DNA of 64,000 nucleotides from Micrasema longulum. Lineage: Eukaryota; Arthropoda; Insecta; Trichoptera; Brachycentridae. The DNA is taken from assembly GCA_022494885.1 (NCBI GenBank), contig JAGVSM010000182.1:1-64000 (forward strand), given 5' to 3'. Positions 21,721-33,464 of the stretch are shown piece after piece. A program made the position numbers and the translations under genes. The notes below the pieces were generated by a model that saw only the letters and a list, made by a program, of their open reading frames with translations, searched no databases and was not told the origin of the DNA. Position 1 is the stretch's first letter. Each line of letters begins with the position of its first letter.

Positions 21721-21924
21721 GAGAAATATGGTTCTACAATTATTTCTTTATTTAATGCCTGGCTAACGCAATTACCAGTACACCATAAGACCGACTGCTC
21801 TCCAGTCGATTTCCTTCTGCAGAATTTTAACCTGAGAGTACCTACCTACTCGCTAAATTTAAATGATGATTTGGATAAAATTATTATTAAAATCTCTTTT
21901 CTTCAGTTTTACTTTATTTTTAAA

Positions 21925-22090
21925 TCGGGTTGTGGCCCCGTGGCTAGTGTTGCGGACTCACAGATCCGAGGTTCGAACCTCACTCTACCCCAACTTGATT
22001 TGAATTTTCTAATAGTGAGTTCTTTACAACTCATTGAAAATGGTCACCAAAACTGAAATATTGGAGTGAATAATAAAAACGCTAATGTAT
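21925..22090 (+). mobile_element. SINE S1 copy 2
   Basis: GTGGCTAGTGTTGCGGACTC (A-box side), AGGTTCGAACCTCAC (B box) and the body CTCATTGAAAATGGTCAC match copy 1 at 828 and copy 3 at 44262. Confidence 0.85.
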
Positions 22091-22484
22091 ATTCATTTAT
22101 ATTCAATAATATATTATCATACTGACGCTGCCTTAGTTAATTATCAGGAACATATCAACCAATGCACATACATACAATTAATATTTATATAATAATGATA
22201 ATTAAATTCTTATATTTGATTAGCTATACGTTTATAATTAATTAATTTTAGTTTGTTATATTAGTATAGAACTACTTATACTTTTAAACATATAAAACCT
22301 CCATCTTAGAATAGGCTGAGCCATGTTAGAACCTAACCTAACCAGAGGACGCTCCGTACTCATTTTTTTATTCAATAGTTTTATATAGATTCTCTGGTAT
22401 TAAAAATGTTTACTTATTTATCCATTAAATTTACAAAACATAATAATGCTCATCATAACCTCAAAATTATCTTATGACCTGTCT

Positions 22485-22612
22485 TGTTCCTTCTTTTCCT
22501 TCTCAAAAATATTATCCCTCTCTGTTGCAACAAATTTAGATCTGAACTCCCTAACAGCCGGTCTGCAAGTATTTCGGACATACTCAAAACATCGTAAATA
22601 AAAATAACATCC
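22485..22612 (+). repeat. F1 B'-A' fragment
   Basis: CTCAAAAATATTATCCCTCT, GTTGCAACAAATTTAGATCT and CGGACATACTCAAAACATC match the ends of the complete copy at 44508-44864. Confidence 0.75.
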
Positions 22613-22619
22613 ATCATTA

Positions 22620-23690
22620 TTTCAGATTTGATACTAATTCATATAAAGATATGTTGTCAATCGATTTTTCTATTTCAAATTTCTGTTTAATTCAGAAGCG
22701 CGATGTAGAATTATTTAATGAATCTCGCTTACATTTATTGAACCATTTTCATTCATACTCAATGAAAACTCGTAAAATCTCAGTATAATATCGTTTGCTA
22801 TTCAATCTTTCTGCTCTCTTGGGGCGTTTTCATTATTGCCAAAGTTTAAATGTAATAATTCGACTTGTGATTGTGTGTTGAAAATTATTATTGGTTATGA
22901 AACTAATAAACCAGTGACAATAAAGACTTCAACGTCAAGTTGAGAGACATTTGATTTTAGATTTCTTCACTAAAGTTGGTGATATTAATTATTTCCACCA
23001 TTTTAGTGAACTTCATTCTAGCCTCTTATCCATTATCGTTTGAAGTTTAAATGAGGAACAAAAATATATATATGTGTATATCAGTGGCGAATGGTGATTT
23101 TATTGACCAGTAAGCTTTAAAAAAATATCATAAATTTGTATCACCATGGAAGGTACATAATATAATGTAAGTAAAATATACTATAAATTGGTGTTTTTCT
23201 GTGGTTCTGTGTGTTACAACAACTCTTATCCATGAAATCAACTCAAACGACGTAACTTCTTGATATATTATATCATAAAGATATATTATCCATTACTTTA
23301 ATACATAAATCATTTTAAAAAAAAACAATAGCACTATGAATTCAGTAGATATAAGGTATTCAATTGAAATATTCACTGGCCGAATGGTTCTAGAAATGAA
23401 TAGTGCTAAAAATGGCCGCGTCGAGTGCCATAAGTCCTGCAATATGACGCATAAAAGTAATTATGGTCTTATGTCAAAAGTACCATTTCGAAGAAAAATA
23501 GCCTTTAAGAAATAATATTTGAAATACTGTTTTCCAAAAATCTTCAAATAATTTGTGTAATCTGCAAGTTTAATCTAGGAGAAAAACCCCGCACTTGGGT
23601 TAAGACATTCAAAATATAGTATAGTTATTTAAAAAAAAAAACAAAAAATTTTATTTTTATTTTTCATGTTTGATTTTTTTTTCAAGAATA
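22620..23690. other. No gene supported
   Basis: AT-rich; scattered short frames only. Confidence 0.5.
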
Positions 23691-23699
23691 ATTATTTTT

Positions 23700-23885
23700 G
23701 ATTCGATGGGTACTCTCGGGTATATATCCTGAACAGGGTAATTTAGTGAAGAGAAGTCCGTTTCGTAAAGCAGCGGTTGGCGCATTTGCCTACTATTTTA
23801 GAGGTACCGGGTTCGATTCCTGCAATGGCCATCTCGATATATTTGCTTATAAATGCATTTACACTGCTACGTATACGTAAATACT
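23700..23885 (+). mobile_element. SINE S2 copy
   Basis: GTACTCTCGGGTATATATCC, AGTCCGTTTCGTAAAGCAGC, GGTTGGCGCATTTGCCTAC and GGGTTCGATTCCTGC are the S2 tRNA-like head with a good B box. Confidence 0.75.
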
Positions 23886-25130
23886 TTTGAAAAAGAAAGT
23901 TCACTTAAGAGATGTTACTGGAGGCACATTGAATATTGCTTGCCCTGGTGCTTTGACCCTATCTTACAGTTTCTTTGTTTTAGCGATATACACATAACGG
24001 CAATTTGGAGGTATCCGAATAATGACTTGGCGAATAATGTATGTTTATAATAATATTATTAAATTAACACTTATTTATCGTAACGTGTATGTTTTGGAGT
24101 AGATGCTTCGTGTTGTTCTGTGTGTGTTGTTTGAATTATTTTTTGAGGTGGTGTTTAAAATATTTTTCAAAAATGAAGGAAGGAAAATAAAAAAATTATT
24201 TACTTATCCGCCCGTCTATTTAACAGGATCAAAGAAAAGGAGAAACGACTGTTGTCAAACCGCTAGAGTCCGTGACCATAGAGAACGAGGTTATGTGTGT
24301 TGCCAGTTCGCAATTAAACCCTATAAGGAAGTACCTGCTCCAAAAACACGTTACAATATATGTATGTCATAATACAAAATTTGAACTGTGCAAATTCCAA
24401 AGTTTGCGTCATAATAGAGTCAGAATTTCTCAAGAAATTGTGGGCCATCCTGTTAAACTAATGACGATTCTATCCTGTTTTGTATGGAAACTTTCTCCTA
24501 GATAGAACCTTTGGAATAAAACTTGGAGCATTCAGGAAGAAAAGCTTAATAAATTAAGTTGGAAAAATATAGGTCGTATGGCAATGTTCCAATAAGGTGC
24601 TTCCGAAACACTGCGCTACGTTGCTCTGACCCGGAAGTGACTACTTTACAGGAATGCATTGAAACTAGATTCGGAACAATATCGAAAATGAAACTATTTC
24701 TGGCATTTGTGAGGTAGTCAAAATTTAAAAATGTTAAAACGTTTTGGATTTCAAAATAAAAAAATTATATTCAGATTTTATTATCACATTGTTAATTCAC
24801 TCTGTTTCAATCCACTGCCACCTATGGAATAGCTGACTGGGGGGGTTATGCGGCATCCATTTTAAAGCCTCTCATAATTTCACAGAAATTATTATTGAGA
24901 ATAATATTTCGGCGCCCTCCAACATACCCCAAAATTTTTTAATATCAAAGTTTTTTCCGTTGCTCAATTTTCGAGAATTAAGAAGCGAAAAATAACTTAT
25001 TTTCTAAAACATTTTTTTTTTTTTTAATTGTTATTTAATGTACGAGTTTTTTATAGGAACCTTATTTTATGGAATGGACATTAATACTTTTTAACTTAAA
25101 ACTTTTATTAAATGGAAATAAAGACCTTTA
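23886..25130. other. No gene supported
   Basis: Short frames at 24103-24505 have no recognisable motif. A long T run lies at 25010-25025. Confidence 0.5.
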
Positions 25131-25139
25131 AATTCACAA

Positions 25140-25960
25140 AATGTCATTTTATTTATACCTATAATTATTTATTTATTTATTTTACATAAACGGCATAAAT
25201 TGCCTTTAACATATATTAAACATAAATATGAAAAAAAAAAACACATGTATAAAAACATAACAAAAAATTATAAAAAATTGCATAACTATAACAATAATAA
25301 CAAGTAGGTAAATACACATAAGCAACCAAAAATTATAAAGAAATAAATACATAAATATGAAAAAACAAAAAAAAGAAAAACCTTTTTAAATATAAAGAAA
25401 AGTTTAAGAATAATATTGCGAGATAAAAAAAGAAATCAGACTCGTTTTATAACTATCAAGTCCAGAACCAAATATATCAGCCTTGTCCTCATACTGATTG
25501 CCATATCTATGGAGCCTAGGGATAGGCAAGTGCATGTGATAGTTGGTTCCAGAATTTGCAGAACAAAAAGGAGATCTGTGGCGGGTATGTCGACCAGGTA
25601 CACGGAAACACACCAACTCCAGCAAATCTGGACAGTCAATTAATGAATTGATCACCTTAAAAAGTAATATTAGGTCAGTTAGGATTCTTCTATCAGAAAT
25701 TCTTAAAAGATTTGCTGAAGACAACAATTGATTATAATTAAATAAAGCAGCTGGAATATGAAGTTTAAAATTAATATATTTTAGAAATTTCTTCTGGACG
25801 CGCTCGAGTGAATCAGAATGTACACGATAATGGGGCGACCAGACTGGAGAAATATATTCTAAATGACTTCTAACCGGGGAGCAATAAAGTGACTTGATTG
25901 GTGCGATACTTTCAAATTTATTAGTAACCCTACAAATAAATCCCAACATACTGTTTAGAT
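25140..25960 (-). pseudogene. jockey-like LINE C-terminus with 3' UTR, copy 1
   Basis: The 181-codon minus frame contains SLYCSPVRSHLEYISPVWSP, the RT thumb (LVRxxLEYxxxVWxP), then RVQKKFLKYINFKL, DRRILTDLILLFKVINSLID, and ends with DIFGSGLDSYKTSLISFFIS. 25140-25400 is its 3' UTR with a reversed A-rich tail. The catalytic palm is missing (5' truncation). A second copy of its last ~400 bp lies at 37205-37600, sharing SLGSIDMAISMRT in the shifted frame and the UTR. Confidence 0.88.
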
Positions 25961-25964
25961 TCGG

Positions 25965-26880
25965 ATTATATGCGTATTATATGTACTTAATTATTCATTT
26001 AACATTTTCGATAAATCATTCTCGTTAAAATATTAATGTATACAAGAAATTGTCAGCGCTAATTATTTGATGCACGTATACTGCGGGCTTTTTAACTTAC
26101 ATAGTTTATGCGAAGCGTACACTAAAATTGAGCCATATATAATTTGGCATTCTTTTTATACAAATGGCAGAGTTGGCGTTTAAGAGAAATTTTGCGCTTA
26201 TGTGCCTCATTACTGTATGTGAATTCCGACAATATTGTATGGAGTTGGGATGAATGGCGCAAAAACGTAAAAAATGTAACCTTAGTCGTATATTTTAACA
26301 GTTTCTTTGAAACGCAGTTATTTTTATTTGGTGAAGAAGCTCACAGTTTATTAAAAATGCTAAAACTTTCCCGTTCTTTTAAAATGTCTTAAAGGTTACA
26401 ACTGGTTATGACGCTGTTTCTGTATAGAATGATTCTCCGTTGTGGAAACACCTTCATTTTTTGTGTTATTTATATAACGGTAACGACTAACGACTTCGTG
26501 CTATTTAAAATTTCAAATAATTTAAGAAACAGAAAAAGGATGCACACGGTCATGGGACTGCTCGGACGAGGGGCGGAGCGAAGATGACCCGGGAAGATTT
26601 CATGCGTTTATGTGTATGTACTTCTTCCTTGGGAGATAACAATACGAATATGTAGGTATTATGGATAAAGATTTAAGGTTATGGCGGAATACGGTATGGA
26701 GTACGGCGGGGCGTTGAATTGTTCGCGCTAAGCGAAATATATTTTTGTATTTACTTCTGCGCTTGGTGATTTAGTTTTTGTTTTTTTTAAACGATTTAAT
26801 TTATTTTTGTGAATCTGTTTTAAATTTTCTAGAAGGGTTACTGTTTTAAAACAGCACTTACATTTTTTACCACCTCTAAT
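25965..26880. other. No gene supported
   Basis: 26540-26720 has GC-richer words (GGGACTGCTCGGACGAGGGG, GACCCGGGAAG). An 82-codon frame at 26144 is not recognisable. Confidence 0.45.
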
Positions 26881-26888
26881 CAGAACAG

Positions 26889-27335
26889 TTGTTCCAATAC
26901 ACGAAAGTGCTGGATATGAGACAACTGTACCTAAAAGAAGCACTAACACACTTCTGGTCGAACAATAAGGCGAGATCTCAGCAAAATATACAAACAAGGT
27001 TTTCCCAGAGCACGAATTATGTCTTACCCAAAACTAGTACGACTTTTGCTCAGAGACATCTATCATTTATCACACCGAGTGTGTTTAATATTTTGTTTGA
27101 GGATAAAAAGTTTTTTGATGTACATATTGTTGTGATATATTTTATTATAAAGGTATTTAACTTGCTTCGTTTTTTTTGTTATTATTAACATGTGCATTAA
27201 AAAAAATATGTTTATATTATTTAAGTCCCGAATCAAGTTGTTGAAACTCAAGCGAATGTTTTTATTATGTACGTACTTTTTTAAAAACTTTTTATTGTAT
27301 AATTTTTAAAAAAATAAAAAAATCTAACATTTTTT
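26889..27335 (+). pseudogene. LINE C-terminus and 3' UTR, family shared with 60640-60865
   Basis: The plus frame has FAQRHLSFITPSVFNILFED near residues 53-72, matching the RxxSFxxPxxFNxLP C-terminal block of jockey/CR1-type proteins, then a hydrophobic tail. 27120-27330 is nearly parallel to 60645-60860 (ATATTGTTGTG, AAGGTxxTTAAACTTGCTT, GTTGTTGxAACTC, A-rich end), which fixes the 3' terminus. Confidence 0.75.
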
Positions 27336-27344
27336 TTTTTTCTT

Positions 27345-27430
27345 TTATATCGGCCTCGTAGTGTAATTGTAAAGAGGTCTCAAAGAGGTTTGATTCCCGG
27401 CATGGTTGACATGAAATATTTATTTAATAA
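27345..27430 (+). mobile_element. SINE S2 tRNA-like head fragment
   Basis: CGGCCTCGTAGTGTAATTG, GAGGTTTGATTCCCGGCATG and GTTGACATGAAATATTT match the S2 head at 60120-60205. Confidence 0.6.
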
Positions 27431-27874
27431 GTTGTTTTTGCCTAAAATATTTCATAGTCCGAATTTTTTAATTTAAAAATCATGTTTTCTTCCTAGGGAT
27501 GCTTCATTTTATATTATTTTGAAACATGCTCTATATACATACCTTTTTTTTGTTGCTTTTAATTGATATAGTTTTTTCATTACTGCTCCCTTTGTTACAA
27601 TAAAATTTTAGTAAACACCTTTGCTCACCTGATAGACTTTGAATTGGAAGATATATGTGTGTGTTGCTGACGGAGTTTTCCAATCCCCACAAAAATGAAA
27701 ATTAACTAAGGCTAGCGGCGGGACATACCTGGAACAAAAATAAAAATCCAATTATTTTTCAACACAAATTACAAAACGAACAAAGTTTGGTTATTTCATG
27801 TAAAAATATTCATCTCCTCAATCAGATCGATATGAGAACGAATAAAAGTAAATAACAAATAATTATGTGTGTCC

Positions 27875-28050
27875 AATAGGATGGAGAATACAAATGCGTG
27901 TGTGAAATAGAACCAGAATCCTGGACGAGTTTTTTCGACTCGATGGCAGCTCCTGGGTAAAAATCATGAATAAGGAAATCGAGTGGAGATAAGTCTACTT
28001 CGTTCGTCTTCCATTTTTGAGGTCATGAGAAAGCTGTGCACGAGATGAGT
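27875..28050 (+). mobile_element. SINE S2 head fragment
   Basis: GTGTGTGAAATAGAACCAGA, CTGGACGAGTTTTTTCGACT, GGTAAAAATCATGAATAAGG and GAGTGGAGATAAGTC. Confidence 0.7.
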
Positions 28051-28109
28051 GCCACAAAAAAGTTTCAATCGAGAGTTTGGCGATGTTCCACAACCATAAA
28101 GCAGATGTT

Positions 28110-28360
28110 ATTCCCTAAAGGGAGACTACGGTAAGAAATAAAGGTATTTTTTTATTTAAATTTATTTCAACAGAAAGGGGAAACATTTTTGAGAAGGGAA
28201 TATGGAAGTCTAGGCATTTACAGGGCTTATGACCTGTCATTAGCCACTTTACACACTGTGTAACATTCACCATTCTGCCTATGTTTGAACATCCACATTT
28301 CCTCATTTCTTCCATCTGTTGACTTTTGTAAAGTAAAAGAGATGAAACCTTTATCCAAGG
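28110..28360 (-). repeat. F1 fragment (B plus loop)
   Basis: AACATTTTTGAGAAGGGAAT, GTCTAGGCATTTACAGGGCT, CCACTTTACACACTGTGTAA, CACCATTCTGCCTA and GTTGACTTTTGTAAAG are the F1 left half in order. Confidence 0.85.
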
Positions 28361-28374
28361 TTAGGTTTTTTTGA

Positions 28375-29060
28375 TTTTTTTTATTTATTTATTATATATA
28401 CGGCTTAAGCCAATTACAACAGTTACATGAAGAAACATAAATACACGAAACTGAATAAAAAGAACATTAAACTAAGTAACAAACACAATAAGGGCAAAAT
28501 AATAATTGTATACAATTTATTTATAAAAACGAAAGCATAAGACTTCGAGCTAAACCACGCCAATCCAACTTCATCCCAAACTGTTTAGTCGCGAAGAGAT
28601 CTACGAAAAGCTGAAGGATCTATCCCAAAGAATTCCAAGTCGTGTGATGAATTGACTAATCTACACATTCTGTACATTGAAGCATAACAACAAAAGTTTC
28701 TCTTAGAAGATTTAATAAAAAGCATATTTTGACTTCTGGTGATATGGTTGGGAACATGAAAAAAAATATATTGCAACAGATATGGGACATCACTTATTGC
28801 ATTAAGTATTTCGAAAATGCATATAAGTCCATCTCAGTTTTACGTCTCTCCAATGAAGACAGATTAAGAGATTGCTCGATTTCAAAATAGGAATAATTAC
28901 CCCATTGTAATCCGAGCAACCATGCCACTTTTCTTTGAAAACGGTGTTGGGCAGACTCGATGAGGTCAATATGAGTCCTGTAGAATGGAGACCAAATAGG
29001 AGAAGCGTATTCTAGAGGGGGTCGAACTAGTGACCAATAAAGAGTTTGGATTGTATTAAT
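28375..29060 (-). pseudogene. jockey-like LINE C-terminus relic
   Basis: On the minus strand the start gives LVRPPLEYASPIWSPFYRTH and then IDLIESAQHRFQRKVAWLLG, the thumb motif and following helix. Downstream frames show SSLERRKTEMDLYAF and multiple stops. The end at 28375-28520 is a reversed A-rich 3' UTR. 5'-truncated and frameshifted. Confidence 0.82.
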
Positions 29061-29094
29061 AAGTATAGTTTATTTTTTAGACATCATAAGTATA

Positions 29095-29345
29095 TATAAA
29101 ATCATGTAAATGAAAACCTCGACATGGGTTGTGCCTAGTGAGGTATTCATATATATTTTTTAAAGTGTTATGTAAAACGTGAAATAAAAATAAATAAATA
29201 AATGTACGAATATCTTTAAATCTATTATTATCTTTTATTTAATATCAAGTATTATTATAACTAGGATTAGCAAATTCAAAATGTGAATGAATGGCTCAAA
29301 ACGGGTTGTGCCCAGTGAGGTGTACATATATTTTATTTATTTATT
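29095..29345 (+). repeat. Two tandem pieces of a LINE-like 3' end
   Basis: GGGTTGTGCCTAGTGAGGTA (29127) and GGGTTGTGCCCAGTGAGGTG (29309) are followed by TACATATAT-type AT runs. Two copies about 180 bp apart. Confidence 0.55.
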
Positions 29346-30290
29346 TTATTTTATTAGGTAATTCAACAAAGATACATACTAGAAAACCTACAATTTGAAA
29401 TCATTCGTCGATACAATTTTACATGCATATATCTTCAATTATAGAATTACACAAAATAGATGTATATATTAAGATGTAATACATATTTTTTTTTCTTTAT
29501 TTGCAGGATACAATGCAATAAAAAATAAGTTGTACGTGTGTACTTATTAAATAAGATTTATTCTCTAGAGATTTTTCGCAAAAGCTGAGAAAGTATCATG
29601 AAAAATATCAATTTTATTATTTCGGCAGAATATATTATATTCCCGACACATGCGAGCCAAAGGTGTGTGGTATGTAGCATTACTTGAAAACAATGTCAGA
29701 TTAAATATTTCCCGATGTCTGAGTGATCTCAATTCCGCATTCATTTGTATTTTATTTAGGAGGTTTGTATCTACTTTATAGTTTAATATTTTATACAGAA
29801 ATTTTATATCTGAAACAGCGCGGCGTTTTATCAGAGAATCAAAATGAAAAAGAGTTGGAAGTTGTTCGTAATTTGAATTTGAACGTGGGTTAGAAACACG
29901 TACTTTAAGAACATTTTTTGAACAGATTCTATTGAGTTTATATGATTTTGATATTGCGGACTCCATACGCATGAGGCATACTCAAAATTACTGCAAATCA
30001 AATGCATATATAGACATATGACAGTTTCCAGTTTTTTTAAAGGTTTGATTACTCTCTAAAGGAACCCCAGTAGCTTTAAGTGACTTAAGAATTATGTAAT
30101 CTATATGATGTTTAAAATTTAATTTTGTGTCAAAATTAACCCCGAGATCCTTAATAATGTTAACTCTACTTAATGGTTTGTCACCAAGAGAGAAGTAAAA
30201 AATTATTGGTTTAATTTTACAAAGCGTATATATAAAAAAAGTATAATGTAAAACAAGAAAATAAATTAAAAAATAAAAAATTATCAAAAT
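29340..30290 (-). pseudogene. LINE reverse transcriptase C-terminal half
   Basis: 30287-29988 gives INIIKDLGVNFDTKLNFKHH-like text (VNIIKDLGVNFDTKLNFK), the post-FADD DLGVxFDxxLxFxxHI block. After a frameshift 29990-29565 gives SNFEYASCVWSPQYQNHINS, then RAVSDIKFLYKILN, and a C-terminus LARMCREYN ... DIFHDTFSAF. Two frames, so at least one indel. The 3' UTR is 29340-29560. Clade jockey/R1-related by motif order; not resolved further. Confidence 0.85.
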
Positions 30291-30299
30291 ATACCATGC

Positions 30300-30835
30300 T
30301 GCCTACTTCGAGTACTAAAAAGGGAACCACGTTTTATTGGGCGAATTTTTAATTATTTCCGTGAAGCATTCGTTATAAGCTACAATTAACTTCACGGATA
30401 TTAAAAATATTCGTCACTGAATTCTCAGGAATTAATTATTCGGTCGTTTTTTACACCGGTATCACAAGGTGTAATTAAGGGTGATTATTTGTTGTCACAA
30501 AGCAACCCCTAGCGGCCGACATCAGAACTAAACACGGACGCTTAGCGATTTTCCGCTCTGTGAACAGGTTGAGGGTGGTATGAGATTGGTGGGTGGTAAG
30601 CACCCCGAAACGTTTTTCGGTAGGATTGATTCGCGGGAAAGCTTTATGATTTCTGTTTACTGCGGTGATATTCACGAAAGCTTTGATTTTAATTCAAACG
30701 TGTTTGTTTTCTGAAGCGTAAAAACCGGCGCTATGCATTTAAAATCAAGAAAAAATCTGTTGAATTTTTCGCGCTCACAAAAACAGTATAAACGGGTTTA
30801 ATTGCAGTTTCGTATACGTAAATAAACACTCACAT
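30300..30835. other. Unassigned block, GC-richer at 30475-30740
   Basis: AGCGGCCGACATCAG, CCGAAACGTTTTTCGGTAGG (with short inverted pair CCGAAA/TTTCGG) and CGGCGCTATGCA. No ORF of note on either strand and no second copy. Confidence 0.4.
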
Positions 30836-30837
30836 CA

Positions 30838-30915
30838 ATGAAGGTTTCAGCTCTTTTACTTCACAAAGGTTTACAAATGGAAGAGTTTAGGAAAGTGGAT
30901 ATTTAAATATAATGT
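30838..30915 (+). repeat. F1 loop fragment
   Basis: AATGAAGGTTTCAGCTCTTT, TACTTCACAAAGG and ATGGAAGAGTTTAGGAAAGT match the F1 internal region. Confidence 0.65.
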
Positions 30916-31074
30916 GTCCCGGGATCAAGTAACCAGCCGTTGACACATTAAAATAGGTTAAAAAAAATATCGATGCGAACTATAAAAAAAGGGTCTATCT
31001 CTTAAATATAAGTAAAAAGTTATTAATACAAATAACAGTAAATCATATTAGTCATAGCTCTTACACTCTATTGA

Positions 31075-31335
31075 GAAACCTTTAGATTTGAGAGAATTGT
31101 AGTAATGAAAAATCTCTTCCAATTGTAATTGCATTGTTGTAATTTTTTTTTTTAAATGTATGTATTTTTGTTACCAAAAAAGTGAAGGTAATAGATAATA
31201 ATTCAGGGCAATCCCATGATGAATTTACAATTTTGAATAAATTTAAAAGGTCTATAACTTTTCTTCTATCGTTAAGTTTTAACAAATTTAATGTTTTTAG
31301 TAAAAATTCATGACTGATTCTAAGTTTAAAATTTA
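31075..31335 (-). pseudogene. jockey-like LINE fragment
   Basis: The minus frame has LKLNDRRKVIDLLNLFKIVN followed by SSWDCPELLS. This parallels the copy at 25404-25949 (DRRILTDLILLFKVINSLID, CPDLLE), so it is a diverged relative. Only the segment after the thumb is preserved. Confidence 0.75.
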
Positions 31336-31339
31336 TATA

Positions 31340-31955
31340 CCGTAAAAATTTATTGTTAAGTTATGTTTATTGTTTAATCCTTCAAAAAAACGTGTTGGTT
31401 TCCATTTTCTAAATGAAAAACATTAAGAAAAGTGGGTTAACAGATAGAGTTACCTCTCTCTTGAATATCTTGGCATAACTTAGTTTGTTACAATCTCCAA
31501 TGATCCTCGCTAACACGAATAGTATCATCGTAGTCTTAGTGTTTCAGAGAGTAAGAATTTCAGGAGAGTTTTCTTTCAGCAATTCCGTTCAGGATTTCAT
31601 TTCTCGGGAGCTTAAGGTATGTTTTCCTAACGAGAAAAGCGCTAGTTCCAAAGCAAAATCACTTAATCAAAGATGTAGGTTATTTGGTATTCAGAGAATC
31701 AGTTTCTTTGTAAAAAAAAAAACTTTGAAGTAATACTTGAAATGTCTTGTTCGTTTAATTTACTCGCTCTTTCGAAAGTCGAAAAGTGCGTTTCCGAAAA
31801 GAAAAAGATGTTTCAGAACATATAAGTTAAAATATAATAACAGCACTTATATTTATTATTATTTATTTACATATTAAGATTTATTTAGATGATTTTTTTT
31901 TTGTAAAATTTCGCTATTTTTTTTTAAATATCGGAAGCTTAGGACTAGAATGACT
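31340..31955. other. No gene supported
   Basis: An 82-codon frame at 31485-31733 has no recognisable domain; the rest is AT-rich. Confidence 0.45.
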
Positions 31956-31957
31956 AC

Positions 31958-31995
31958 TTAACCTCTTCGTGTGTGTCGCCCCACGTGTGGGGCGT
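31958..31995 (+). mobile_element. Candidate piggyBac-like terminus
   Basis: TTAACCTCTTCGTG is followed by an 8-bp-arm hairpin CGCCCCAC-GT-GTGGGGCG (31977-31994). TTAA plus CC(C)T and a short inner inverted repeat resembles piggyBac-type ends, but no opposite end was found before the F1 copy at 32100. Confidence 0.35.
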
Positions 31996-32099
31996 AAAAA
32001 TCTTGCTCAAAAAGCGTATGGCTCTACGGTTGGGATCAAGTACTTATTTTTTTATAAAACCCTGATACTGTCTAAAATTTGATTACTTTTGACATCTAT

Positions 32100-32195
32100 G
32101 GACGATTTGACAAAGCCTTGTAAAGGCCTAGATTTCCATATTCCCTTATTTAAGGTATTCTCCATCCCTGTTGTAATTTGTCAATAAAAATAAAT
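32100..32195 (+). repeat. F1 B' fragment
   Basis: CTTGTAAAGGCCTAGATTTC, ATATTCCCTT and CTCCATCCCTGTTGTAATTT. Confidence 0.65.
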
Positions 32196-32199
32196 CGTT

Positions 32200-32630
32200 T
32201 TTAAAATAGTTATTTTACCGACCGAGTTAGTCATTTTAAAATGTCAATAATATCTTTCTACTGTAAAGGTGAATATTGCAGTTTAGAGGAGAGGTAAATT
32301 TTGATAGATATTTTGCTTCTTTTTTTTTCTGGAACAAAAATAAGACCACAAAAAAAAGCGTTTTCATAATTAAAAAATGGTCCGTATTGTATCTCTGATA
32401 TTATAGGTGAAATAATTTCTCTTTTGTAACCCCGAGAGTGTTTGATGTTCTGGATTAACATATTGAGTTCTTCAAAACGAAAGCCATTTTCGGGAGAAGA
32501 GTACTTGTTTGGATTTTGAATTAGGGAAGAGACCATTGCAGGAGACTGCTGCGAGATTTCACGAGGATTTATATAATATTAAGCGTCTTGTCCACATGTT
32601 TATTATTTTTTTGTTTGTGTAATGATTTTT
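32200..32630. other. No gene supported
   Basis: A 92-codon minus frame at 32536-32258 (contains FRFEELNMLIQNIKHSRG) is compositionally plausible but matches no family I know. Confidence 0.35.
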
Positions 32631-32634
32631 ATTT

Positions 32635-32790
32635 TTAGTATTCTTTACTAATATGCATGCTTCCACTTTCCATTACGCTGTTTCCCAACTCAACACAGGG
32701 CTCTTGGCTTCATATGGTTAGGAATACGTTATTTTATTTTTTGTGATGTGTATCTTTTGATGAATAAATAAAAATTAAAATAAAGAAAAA
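32635..32790 (+). repeat. Interspersed repeat (LINE 3'-end-like)
   Basis: Reverse counterpart of 5640-5765: GCATGCTTCCACTTTCCATT, CTCAACACAGGGCTCTTGGC, then an A/T-rich end with AATAAATAAAAATT. Confidence 0.65.
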
Positions 32791-32879
32791 CTTTTCAGTT
32801 TAAAACCATCGATAAACGATTGAGAAGAGCCCATATTCTCCGAGAGAGGCTAATAAAATAAAACATGAATGAAAATATT

Positions 32880-33065
32880 ACGACAATAGTATTATTCAGA
32901 TAAAATTATAAATAAAATTATCAATAAAACTTGTTGGTTTAGTTTCACTTTTTTAAATTTTGACCTATGAGCGCTTTCGCCTAGAAGGCATCTTCAGGAC
33001 TGGTAAATTGTTTACAACATTTTCAATTTTCGCAATATTTTAACAAGGTTTGGGTTTAATTATAA
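32880..33065 (-). repeat. Repeat R3 with hammerhead-like core
   Basis: The minus strand reads TTTACCAGTC, CTGAAGA (32997-32991), GCC/GGC pairing, GAAA (32978-32975), then GCGCTCATAGGTC, followed by TGAAACTAAACCAACAAG and TTTTATTGATAATTTTAT. The same order lies at 61450-61605 (+), and its end is repeated in reverse at 61023-61080. The core words match CUGANGA...GAAA, but stem I and stem III are not convincing. Confidence 0.6.
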
Positions 33066-33164
33066 TTGATGATTTTGGATAATTTTATTAAAAATTATAT
33101 ATGAATTATTAACTGTGGAGTTTTATTAAGAAAAGTCTAAAAAAAAAACATCAATCTTTTGAGT

Positions 33165-33462
33165 TTGTCTGAATTTTTGCACACAAACGATTGTATTTCA
33201 CCACCTAGGGAGTCATTAAGATTGACAAATTACAACAAAGATGGAAAACATTTGAAAGAAGGGAACATGGAAGTCTAGACATTTTTTGGGCTTATGATCT
33301 GTCATTGACTGCTTTTAGTGGCCACTTTACATTTTGCATGTTACACAGTGTGTAAAGTGGCCACTTAAATCAGCCAATGACCAGTCATAAGCCCTGTAAA
33401 TGCCCAGACTTCCATATTATTCCCTTTTTCAATGTTCTCCATCTCTGTTGTAATTTGTTGAA
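33165..33462. mobile_element. F1 foldback element, near-complete hairpin
   Basis: The A end (TTTTGAGTTTGTCTGAATTT) at 33167 is followed by B arm 33224-33331 and B' arm 33351-33460. The arms are imperfect inverted repeats of about 108-110 bp with a 19-base loop. The inner junction AGTGGCCACTTTACA / TGTAAAGTGGCCACT is perfect. Landmarks match all other F1 copies. No coding capacity. Confidence 0.9.
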
Positions 33463-33464
33463 AA

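Noticed and set aside
22325..22345. CCTAACCTAACC resembles the insect telomere repeat
   Set aside because: Only about two units; such words are common in arthropod DNA and are not an interstitial telomere.
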